The notes beneath the pieces were generated by a model. That model had not been told where the DNA came from. It did no database searches and saw only the letters and a list, made by a program, of their open reading frames with translations. Below, in pieces: positions 1 through 6,482 of a DNA stretch of 15,755 nucleotides (position 1 is the first letter of the stretch; each line of letters starts with the position of its first letter). The stretch is from positions 1 through 15,755 of the forward strand of contig JAZUIF010000130.1 of NCBI GenBank assembly GCA_045642085.1, read 5' to 3'. Source of the DNA: UBA1723 sp045642085 (GTDB lineage: Bacteria > Bacteroidota > Bacteroidia > Bacteroidales > Paludibacteraceae). The position numbers and the translations under genes were made by a program.

Positions 1-780
1 AAGAGTCTTAGGCAAGACATCCATCATAAAGATCTTCTGACCTGTCTTAAGCATAGCTTCTGCCTGCTCATCACTACCGACATAGACTCCCAACATCATT
101 TTTGTGAGTTCATCAAAATAAGATTGTTTCCTCTCCAAATAATCAGAGTATGCTTTCTGCTGAGCCTCGGTGATTCCCTCGTCGACTCCACCCTCAAGTT
201 CAATCTCAAGATTCTCTGGTTTGCCAAAGAATTTGTTTACTTCAAAGCCCTTCCATGCGTTCTTTCCGTCGTGGACAAGCAGGCCGACAGTTGGATCATT
301 AAGTTTGTGGAGATTCTCAAGCTGTGTTCTGGATATTACACGAGGTTCGTCTTCGGACAATAGGACAGCAATACCATTCTCTTTGTCCCAACAGCATCCA
401 AAGACATATCCAAAACTACCGTCTCTACAAATGAAAAGATACCATAAAGCTACAGCACCATTATAAAATTCTTTATCTGTAATAACATCTTTGTGACAAC
501 TCTCAGGCAATCCAGACACGGTTCGTGCAATGACCTCGTAGTTCCATTTGTAATAGTCCAAGAGCAGATCCGTCACACAGTTTTTATATTTTTCCTCATT
601 CTGCAAATAAGTCTTATAGGCTTCTCTTTGAACATCAAGAATGCCTTCTTTGTTTGGATCTTGAATACCAAGCACTAAATTTCCTTTCGAATTAAGGTAT
701 GGAGTATCCATACGTTTAACCCATGCAAATTTTTGATACTTTAATTCTCCTAAAACCTTATCTTTGATAATATCATCCAT
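1..780 (-). CDS. Partial protein of unknown function with an internal duplication (DUF6985-like?)
   Basis: An open frame of 260 codons starts at the ATG at 780-778 and runs off the left edge without a stop, so the C-terminus is missing. It begins MDDIIKDKVL and has no signal peptide or membrane segment, so it is probably cytoplasmic. Residues 29-77 and 184-233 are clearly related: both have an NL-hydrophobic strand, then a Gly-Ile turn, then Q-x-x-AY-x-x-YL and a following Tyr-rich helix. That makes it a tandem of two homologous modules. The pattern recalls DUF6985/DUF2262-type domains, sometimes found near immunity-type proteins, but this is recollection and not a match I could run. No Shine-Dalgarno site is obvious; the 80 bases before the start are A/T runs. 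The only good promoter upstream on this strand lies about 300 bases away (1085-1115), beyond a structured element. The reading frame is certain; the function is unknown. Confidence 0.8.
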   Translation of the reverse strand, partial: MDDIIKDKVLGELKYQKFAWVKRMDTPYLNSKGNLVLGIQDPNKEGILDVQREAYKTYLQNEEKYKNCVTDLLLDYYKWNYEVIARTVSGLPESCHKDVITDKEFYNGAVALWYLFICRDGSFGYVFGCCWDKENGIAVLLSEDEPRVISRTQLENLHKLNDPTVGLLVHDGKNAWKGFEVNKFFGKPENLEIELEGGVDEGITEAQQKAYSDYLERKQSYFDELTKMMLGVYVGSDEQAEAMLKTGQKIFMMDVLPKTL

Positions 781-859
781 AATAAATTTATATTTGTTTG
801 TTTTTTAATAAAATAAATTTTGTTTTTTTACTCTGCCACCGACATCCGCCAATGAATTT

Positions 860-1060
860 CAACATTCTACTACGGCCACAGTAGCCGAAAGGTTCCGCCA
901 TTTTCGGCAACAATGGCCTGTCAGGACAACCGTTGCCACGGTTGCGAAATACACGTTTGAAACAACCCTTTCAGAACCGTGGATACGGTTCTCCTAATTA
1001 GTCCATGGTTGACACTAATGCCGTAGGCATGTGGCTACCGTGGCTGTGGGTGTTGTCTTT
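860..1060 (-). ncRNA. GC-rich multi-hairpin element, candidate structured RNA or long 5' leader
   Basis: This block is much richer in GC than the A/T-rich sequence on both sides and is packed with inverted repeats. Outer arms 870-886 and 1033-1049 pair over 17 positions with one mismatch and two wobbles (plus-strand reading). CAACA at 860-864 and TGTTG at 1051-1055 extend the pairing. Inside are 897-902/912-917 (GCCATT), 927-933/938-944 (CAACCGT, 4-nt loop), 973-980/985-992 (AGAACCGT, 4-nt loop), 997-1002/1014-1019 (ATTAGT) and 1020-1022/1026-1028. Together these form a closed multi-branch junction. GCCGAAA at 884-890 can also pair with 902-908, an alternative fold. No long open frame crosses it. 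A good minus-strand promoter sits just upstream, hence the strand call, although the wobbles slightly favour plus. It could be a small RNA, the leader of the downstream gene, or a dispersed palindromic repeat. Confidence 0.5.
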
Positions 1061-1084
1061 TTCAATGATATTCGTTTTCATTTG

Positions 1085-1115
1085 CAAATATATAAATCGA
1101 ATTTGAATCGGCAAA
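1085..1115 (-). promoter_or_regulatory. Bacteroidetes-type promoter reading into the structured element
   Basis: On the minus strand, -33 TTTG (1112-1115) is followed after exactly 19 bases by -7 TATATTTG (1085-1092) and then CA. This matches the known Bacteroides consensus TTTG-N19-21-TAnnTTTG. Transcription would begin near 1078, just before the multi-hairpin element, and continue toward the gene starting at 780. Confidence 0.65.
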
Positions 1116-1155
1116 TATTTTGTGTTAATCTTACGTATTGATTTGGCAAAATTTA

Positions 1156-1175
1156 AGACAGGGCATGCCCCGTCT
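1156..1175. repeat. Small palindrome, AGAC/GTCT type
   Basis: AGAC-A-GGGC-AT-GCCC-C-GTCT forms an imperfect palindrome with one mismatched pair, which becomes a G-U pair when read on the minus strand. It lies in the gene-free stretch upstream of the 1085-1115 promoter, followed by CTAAAAATAAATT on the plus strand. It shares the AGAC...CGTCT ends with the palindrome at 14656-14687, so both may be worn copies of one dispersed palindromic repeat. It is not an obvious terminator. Confidence 0.45.
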
Positions 1176-1224
1176 CTAAAAATAAATTAGTTGCGAATAT
1201 TATTATCTTAAAGAGTCTCCAAAC

Positions 1225-1257
1225 AAAATAGGACAGGCTTCAACCTGTCCTATTTTT
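1225..1257 (-). terminator. Rho-independent terminator of the reductase gene
   Basis: A perfect 13-bp stem, AAAATAGGACAGG (1225-1237) with its complement at 1244-1256 and a 6-nt loop, starts 18 bases past the stop of the 1275-4211 gene. The A/T flanks give a U-run in either reading direction, so it may act both ways. Confidence 0.85.
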
Positions 1258-1274
1258 GTGTCTGTTCATCAGAA

Positions 1275-4211
1275 TTATTTCATAAACTTTGCGAAATATC
1301 TCAAATAGAAGAATCCGATTTTTGACCATTTGAATCCCAATTGCTTCAACATATTGCATGTGAAATCGTTGTTCCAAGGAACGTTTCTCGACTTTGATGC
1401 AATTGAGTTGTAGAATGATAATATCGCGATGTCTTTATCGTGGATGTTCTCCTTCAAGTATTTATCCAATGTTGCTTTTGGTACTCGCTTGAATCTTACG
1501 AACATCTTCTTGGCAAGCTTCTCAATAGAGTAGACGTGTGGATTATACAACTGATAGATATTATTCATTCTGTTGTGAAGCACCAACTTAGCGTAAGCTT
1601 CTGCACATTCGTCGACTGGAGTGAAATCCATTGGGTATTCATCCAACTCCTGACTATACATTTTTGCCTTGAATAAACCTCTTGATCTGCTTACAAATCC
1701 GTTTTCTTCCGCATTCTTCTGGAACAAACCGTCTGATTTTCTCCACGTAAGATTTCCGATACGGTAGATGTTTGCTTTTAATCCTTCTGCTCGAGCTAGC
1801 AACACAGCCTCCTCAGCCTTGTATTTTGAATGAATGTATACGTTCTGAGTATACTTCTGTCCGATATACAAGATGTTTTCTCTAAACACCACATCCGACT
1901 CTGGAATCTGACATGTTCCCACTCCACATACTGATGCTGTGGATGTATGGTGTAGGACGGCATTCGCATCCTTACAGAAAGCAATCGCATTCTTTGTTCC
2001 GTTGACGTTGGTACGCTCAAACTCTGAATAGTGGCCGGCATGATGAACGTTGGCTGCAATATGAACGACAGTGTCCACCTCCTTGATTAGCTTAGCGTAA
2101 GTGGCGTCGTCGATGCCAAAATGTTCCGATTCAAGATTGCCCTTTACTGTGCTGTAAACGAATGAGTTGAACTGCTTAGGGAAGTAACGCTTCAATGTTT
2201 TCTTCAAACGTTCCTCATCTCTTACAAGTGCAATCACCTTGATCTTCTTGTTCATAAACTCACGCATCACATGTGCTCCCAAGTAACCAGTGGCTCCAGT
2301 TAGGAAGATGCATTTATGTGGATTGTTAACCTCCACGTTGGCATCCTTGGCTATAAGAGCGTTGACATCTACGCTGTTGTCCTCTTCCACTGATTCGTTG
2401 CTGTCGTCAATGTATTTGGCAAGCTTCTCCACTGTTGGGTACTCGTAGATATTCTGAGCAATGATTCCCAAGTTGGAAGCCAACTCGAATGCACTCAATG
2501 AATCTCCACCCAACTCAAAGAAATCGTCTAATAGTCCAACCTTGTGGTCAAGTATCTGCTGGAAGGCATCTGCTACGCGTTTCTCAGTCGGAGTATTTGG
2601 TGCGACATATTTCACTTCGTCGTCAGCAGATTGGCTCTGGATAGACTTAAGTAGCTCATGACGCTTGATTTTCAATGTAGTTGTCTTTGGAAACTCCTTG
2701 TTGGAGAAGCTTACAAAAGTTATCTTCTTGTAGGTAGGAAGTGTCTCGTTGACTTTTTTGATCTCATTCTCGATATCTCTCTTCTTATCCTTGTCGAAAG
2801 GAAGAATCAGCGCGCAAATACGTCCTTTGTCTCCATAGACGAATGCGTCTTTCACTCCATCTATATGCAATAGCTTCTCTTCCAACTCCTCTGGATAGAT
2901 GTTTTTTCCATTGTCGAGGATGATCAAACTCTTGCAACGTCCTGTGATAAAGATGTATCCGTCATTGTCGATATAGCCTAAATCACCAGTGTGGAACCAT
3001 CCGTCTTTGATTACTTCGTCTGTCTGCTCCTGGCTTTTGTAGTAGCCAAGCATAAGTCCTGGACCTTTAGTCAAAATCTCATCGTTCTCAATCTTCACTT
3101 CCATATACTTGACTGCCTGACCTACCGAACCGACTCTGTCCATGCCTGGATAGTTTGCCGCCACCAACGGGGCACACTCAGTAAGACCATAACCTTGGTA
3201 GACGTTGATTCCGAACTCATCGAAACATTTGCAGATCTCTGGACGAAGCGCGGCACCTCCCACTACGATATTAGTTAGTTCGCCACCGAATTTATCCAAC
3301 ATCGATTTGAACACCTTTCTTCTGGTGTCCATACCCAATGTCTTTGACATCTTGACAAGCTTACGTCCAAGATTAAGTTTCTTCTGTGTGGCAGGGTCTT
3401 TGATAGCCTCCTGAATCTTCTTGTAGAAAGCCTCTGCGATGGCAGGGACAATCAGAATCATATTTGGCTTGAATAGACACATGTTCTTGACGATATTCTC
3501 AAGTTTGTCGTTGATGCAGACTGTCGCACCACAGCCTAACACTCCCAAATTGTCAACGGTAAGCTCGAAAGTGTGGTGGATTGGCAACACACTCAACATG
3601 ACCATGTGGCTCTTCAAATTGGACGCATAATCCATTCTGATGATATCCTTCAGATTACATACGATATTGGTTTGGGATAGCATTACGCCCTTGCTAGTAC
3701 CAGTCGTTCCGGATGTGAATAGGATTTCCACCATTTCATCGGGATTTGTCTGTGGCATTTCGACGTGTGGAGTCTTTAATGCTTGCTTGAAAATGTCGGA
3801 TGAAAAGCTGATAGTTTCCTTGACCTTCTCTACCGACTCTTTGCCATGATCCGCAACACGGTTGAAATCTTCGCTGTGGAGGATGCAATCCACGTCGCCC
3901 TTCTCAAATAGGAAAAGCATCTCCTTTTCTGAAAGCATCCTGTCGATTGGAATCACGACGTTTCCGCTAATCACAACAGCAAAGAACGACACAATCCAGT
4001 CGTAACTTGTTCCTCCTAGAATTGCGATGTGATTATGATTATAACCTTTGTTGACGAGGAATGACGCCAACGAGTATGAATCAGCTTTTAGTTGATTGTA
4101 AGTCCTACATTCCACTGATTCGTCTACAATGAATCTGTAGGCATCGGTTGTGGAATATTTTTCGCTAATGAAGTCGATAAACTCCTTTATCGTACTAAAT
4201 CCAGTTGCCAT
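1275..4211 (-). CDS. Adenylation / carrier / thioester-reductase protein (carboxylic-acid-reductase-like, A-T-R)
   Basis: A 978-aa three-domain enzyme. Residues 1-520 are an AMP-forming acyl ligase with FTSGTTGTSKG (165-175), YGLTE (341-345), TGD (408-410), Arg425 in the hinge region and the A10-type lysine K514. Its core resembles long-chain fatty-acid CoA ligases more than amino-acid-activating domains. Residues 540-605 are a phosphopantetheine carrier domain with GGDSL, serine 571. Residues 632-978 are an NAD(P)-dependent thioester reductase with FLTGATGYLG (636-645), a TST motif near 756 and YIHSK with Y792/K796. By family knowledge it would activate an acid, load it on the carrier and release it as an aldehyde or alcohol. 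There is no condensation domain. The frame can extend to a TTG at 4244, but ATG 4211 is preferred because TTG starts are rare here and the ATG lies about 65 bases after the -7 box. A phytoene-desaturase-like gene lies upstream on the same strand. The substrate is unknown; the domain calls are firm. Confidence 0.9.
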   Translation of the reverse strand: MATGFSTIKEFIDFISEKYSTTDAYRFIVDESVECRTYNQLKADSYSLASFLVNKGYNHNHIAILGGTSYDWIVSFFAVVISGNVVIPIDRMLSEKEMLFLFEKGDVDCILHSEDFNRVADHGKESVEKVKETISFSSDIFKQALKTPHVEMPQTNPDEMVEILFTSGTTGTSKGVMLSQTNIVCNLKDIIRMDYASNLKSHMVMLSVLPIHHTFELTVDNLGVLGCGATVCINDKLENIVKNMCLFKPNMILIVPAIAEAFYKKIQEAIKDPATQKKLNLGRKLVKMSKTLGMDTRRKVFKSMLDKFGGELTNIVVGGAALRPEICKCFDEFGINVYQGYGLTECAPLVAANYPGMDRVGSVGQAVKYMEVKIENDEILTKGPGLMLGYYKSQEQTDEVIKDGWFHTGDLGYIDNDGYIFITGRCKSLIILDNGKNIYPEELEEKLLHIDGVKDAFVYGDKGRICALILPFDKDKKRDIENEIKKVNETLPTYKKITFVSFSNKEFPKTTTLKIKRHELLKSIQSQSADDEVKYVAPNTPTEKRVADAFQQILDHKVGLLDDFFELGGDSLSAFELASNLGIIAQNIYEYPTVEKLAKYIDDSNESVEEDNSVDVNALIAKDANVEVNNPHKCIFLTGATGYLGAHVMREFMNKKIKVIALVRDEERLKKTLKRYFPKQFNSFVYSTVKGNLESEHFGIDDATYAKLIKEVDTVVHIAANVHHAGHYSEFERTNVNGTKNAIAFCKDANAVLHHTSTASVCGVGTCQIPESDVVFRENILYIGQKYTQNVYIHSKYKAEEAVLLARAEGLKANIYRIGNLTWRKSDGLFQKNAEENGFVSRSRGLFKAKMYSQELDEYPMDFTPVDECAEAYAKLVLHNRMNNIYQLYNPHVYSIEKLAKKMFVRFKRVPKATLDKYLKENIHDKDIAILSFYNSIASKSRNVPWNNDFTCNMLKQLGFKWSKIGFFYLRYFAKFMK

Positions 4212-4282
4212 TTTTTTCGCCAGATTATAAAATTTCTTATTCAAACGTTAATTATAGCCCTTTTGTTTACTACAAATTACTG

Positions 4283-4290
4283 CAAATATA
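4283..4290 (-). promoter_or_regulatory. Candidate -7 box for the A-T-R gene
   Basis: Minus-strand TATATTTG followed by CAG fits TAnnTTTG exactly. The start point would be near 4277, giving a leader of about 65 bases to ATG 4211. I see no good -33 TTTG at the usual spacing. Confidence 0.5.
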
Positions 4291-4350
4291 CAATATCCAT
4301 TGATAAGACTTTATACTTTTAGAACATTTTTTTAGGAGTAAATAAACTAA

Positions 4351-4381
4351 AATGGGGCATTTTATTTCAAAATGCCCCATT
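4351..4381 (-). terminator. Rho-independent terminator of the FAD oxidoreductase gene
   Basis: A perfect 13-bp stem (AATGGGGCATTTT at 4351-4363, complement at 4369-4381) with a 5-nt loop, 56 bases after the stop at 4437. On the minus strand it is followed by TTTTAGTTTATT. It separates this gene from the A-T-R gene, so the two are neighbours with separate transcription units or partial read-through. Confidence 0.85.
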
Positions 4382-4436
4382 CTTCTATGTATTAATATAC
4401 TGATTTTCTTGTTTTAATGTGTATTTATGCGTGAGC

Positions 4437-6011
4437 TTACGATTCTCTCTTAAACATCGAATGTCCAGACTCTCTCTTCAACGGTTGATGCAAGCGTTGA
4501 AGAGATTTCTTCATGTCAAACTTATGAGGATTTTTATCCATGTGACGAATGCTCATGGCTGCAAACTTACCTTGCATTATCGCTACTGGCACACCTCCTG
4601 GCATCATCATCCAATGTCCTGCCATGGCGACATTACGCAACGGTAGGATGTCGTTACGTAGAATGATTTGTCGACTGTTCTTCGACAACATATGTGTCAT
4701 GAAAGTGCCTTTATATGCGTTGGTCCACTTGTTGAACGTGATTGGGGTGCAGACGTCTAGATATTCCAACTCTCCATATTCGTCGCCAACGGTTTTCTCT
4801 ACAATTGCGGTTATCTGTGCAGTGTACTCTTCTTTGAAGGCTTTGTATTCGTCGTGAGTCATTGCATTAAGTTTGTCGAACATGGCTTCCGAACTCTCCA
4901 TGTATGCCTGCACTACAGTCTGTCCGTCTTTCGACAATGTTTTATCATAACCGAAATGCTTCATGTAGATGCAGTTACATTTTTCTCCCAACACCTCATA
5001 CTCATCGCATTGAATATACCTATTAGGGTTAAGATCCGACACATCTTTCTTCGTGCGGAAAGATACCATAAAGAGACTGAACGATGGATAGTCTGTTTTC
5101 TCCTTCTCTGCCTCCGCTATCTGTGTGATTGTGAACTTCTTTTCTAATAGCACTTCTTGAGTGTAGTGGACATCGCAAGCTGGAATAACGTAGTCGGCAG
5201 AGATAATCTCCCCATTTTTCAACGCTACTCCCGTCGCCTTATCTCCATCTATCACGATCTTCTCCACCGGGCAGCTTGTACGAATCTTTCCGCCCAAACT
5301 TGTGAATTTGTCAACCACTCGTTGAGCAAAGGCTTTGGATCCTCCTTCTGGAATACCGGAATTGAAATCGCAGATTCCTCCCATTGTGTTGGCAAACGAG
5401 AATAGGGAATAGTGGTTTGGCACGAAGGTGTTTTTAAATGCGAAACGTAGTTCCTCGCTCTCCAACGAATTCGCAAAATCCTCAATGGTAAGTTTTGTTC
5501 CTCCCTTGAAGACGGAAATCAAACGGACGATTCGGCTGATAAACTTAATCTTTTCCCAAAGTGTCCACAGATGGTATGGGTTGCCAGCTGTGATGAGATT
5601 AAGTTTGAATTTGCGGACAAACTTGATCAGCATCTCCACCTTTGGCACATCATTCTTAGTGGCGAATGAAAGCAATTCCTTTTCAAAACGGTCGGGATCA
5701 AGATAGAAATTCACCTCTTTGCCGTTCACAACAGCTTGGCTATAAGCTTCAAAATGAGTGACTGGAACATTGTCTCCCAACGCACCGATCTCACGCATCA
5801 CATCGTGGAGCTCACCGTGGTTCGACTCTGTAAGCCAATGGATACAACCATCGATATATGAACCTTTGCGGACCCATCCAGTACAAAGACCGCCCATATA
5901 TGCGTTCTTCTCTAGAATCTCGACATCGAAACCATATTTTCTAAGATAGATGCCTGCAGTAAGTCCACTTAATCCACCTCCGATTATTATTGCTTTTTTT
6001 GAATTTGCCAT
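4437..6011 (-). CDS. FAD-dependent oxidoreductase, phytoene desaturase / carotenoid isomerase / RetSat-like
   Basis: A 524-aa protein starting at ATG 6011 with a weak AAAGAA-like site a few bases upstream. The N-terminus holds a dinucleotide-binding Rossmann motif GGGLSGLTAG (11-20), the acidic end of strand 2 (ILEK, E34) and the GG-x-C loop at 40-43 usual for CrtI-type amine-oxidase-fold flavoproteins. Residues 208-225 (NTMGGICDFNSGIPEGGS) match the substrate-domain signature of carotenoid-isomerase/retinol-saturase relatives. The C-terminal FAD-contacting segment AGHWMMMPGGVPVAI (464-478) is present. There is no signal peptide or transmembrane helix; it probably works at the membrane face on a lipophilic substrate. 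Family members desaturate, isomerise or saturate polyenes, but no phytoene synthase or other carotenoid gene is visible, so carotenoid chemistry should not be assumed. Its neighbour on the same strand is the A-T-R reductase. The fold is firm and the reaction unknown. Confidence 0.9.
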   Translation of the reverse strand: MANSKKAIIIGGGLSGLTAGIYLRKYGFDVEILEKNAYMGGLCTGWVRKGSYIDGCIHWLTESNHGELHDVMREIGALGDNVPVTHFEAYSQAVVNGKEVNFYLDPDRFEKELLSFATKNDVPKVEMLIKFVRKFKLNLITAGNPYHLWTLWEKIKFISRIVRLISVFKGGTKLTIEDFANSLESEELRFAFKNTFVPNHYSLFSFANTMGGICDFNSGIPEGGSKAFAQRVVDKFTSLGGKIRTSCPVEKIVIDGDKATGVALKNGEIISADYVIPACDVHYTQEVLLEKKFTITQIAEAEKEKTDYPSFSLFMVSFRTKKDVSDLNPNRYIQCDEYEVLGEKCNCIYMKHFGYDKTLSKDGQTVVQAYMESSEAMFDKLNAMTHDEYKAFKEEYTAQITAIVEKTVGDEYGELEYLDVCTPITFNKWTNAYKGTFMTHMLSKNSRQIILRNDILPLRNVAMAGHWMMMPGGVPVAIMQGKFAAMSIRHMDKNPHKFDMKKSLQRLHQPLKRESGHSMFKRES

Positions 6012-6188
6012 TCGTTCTTTTTAGTTTTTGTATGCGACTGTTCACAGAATTTATAGATATTCGTGCTTGTTAGCCCCATGTTTGTTTTTATTTTGCCAAA
6101 ACCAGTCGCTTGTCCGATTTTTCGCCTATTCCTGTCGTTGTCCTATATTTCTTTTTGACTATTCAAATTTTCTCTATAGACGACGTTG

Positions 6189-6196
6189 CAAACTTA
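6189..6196 (-). promoter_or_regulatory. Candidate -7 box for the FAD oxidoreductase gene
   Basis: Minus-strand TAAGTTTG followed by CAAC fits TAnnTTTG. It would give a leader of about 170 bases before ATG 6011. The -33 region is a T-run rather than a clear TTTG. Confidence 0.45.
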
Positions 6197-6318
6197 CTCT
6201 TTCAATTTTACAAAAAAAGCATTTTGGGGATTTTTTTGGGAAGAAATGTCATTTTTTTGAGAAATTCAACCGATTTTATCTCTTTTGTCTTCATATCAAA
6301 ACAGTGCCGATCTATTTT

Positions 6319-6355
6319 TTCAATTTTTCGCCATCAATGTTCAATTTTTCGCCAT
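6319..6355. repeat. 16-bp direct repeat at 21-bp spacing, candidate operator
   Basis: TTCAATTTTTCGCCAT occurs identically at 6319-6334 and 6340-6355, exactly 21 bp apart (two helical turns). A shorter relative, ATTTTTCGCC, lies at 6117-6126. The pair is about 125-160 bp upstream of the -7 box of the FAD oxidoreductase gene. Same-face direct repeats at this spacing are typical of dimeric regulators such as the LytTR family; the assignment is inference. Confidence 0.45.
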
Positions 6356-6417
6356 TGCACATTTGAAGAAGAAATGAGCGAACCTTATTCCGTGACCCGA
6401 AACTGCACAATAAAAAT

Positions 6418-6454
6418 GACACCGTAGTCTGTTAGCGTAACAAACTACGGTGTC
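6418..6454 (-). terminator. Rho-independent terminator of the mannanase gene
   Basis: GACACCGTAGT (6418-6428) pairs perfectly with 6444-6454. After one mismatch, TGTTA/TAACA continues the stem to a GCG loop. On the minus strand it is followed by ATTTTTATT. It begins about 30 bases after the stop at 6483. Confidence 0.88.
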
Positions 6455-6482
6455 GGCAAAATGATAAGCTATTAAATAATCG

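Larger units (their letters stand above)
6012..6417. other. T-rich gene-free stretch upstream of the FAD oxidoreductase gene
   Basis: About 400 bases on the plus strand are dominated by T-runs. Apart from the candidate -7 box and the direct repeats listed separately, I see no gene. Open frames on the plus strand here (6028-6366, 6110-6427) are low-complexity Phe/Ser/Ile-rich translations of T-runs with no family resemblance. A-tracts (minus strand) at 6233-6260 may bend the DNA upstream of the promoter. Confidence 0.5.

Noticed and set aside
124..678. Plus-strand open frames of 61-98 codons opposite the 1-780 gene
   Set aside because: They are antisense shadows of a well-formed minus-strand frame with coherent codon use and an internal duplication; their own translations are Phe/Ser/Leu-rich and resemble nothing.
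860..1060. Known riboswitch (cobalamin or TPP) or tmRNA/RNase P RNA
   Set aside because: None of the conserved sequence motifs of these RNAs that I can recall are present on either strand.
1275..4211. Full nonribosomal peptide synthetase of the gut pyrazinone/dipeptide-aldehyde type
   Set aside because: There is no condensation domain, and the adenylation domain resembles fatty-acid ligases, so peptide bond formation is not supported.
6028..6427. Two overlapping plus-strand frames in the T-rich gap
   Set aside because: Both are low-complexity translations of T-runs, one runs into the mannanase terminator, and neither has a promoter or ribosome site.
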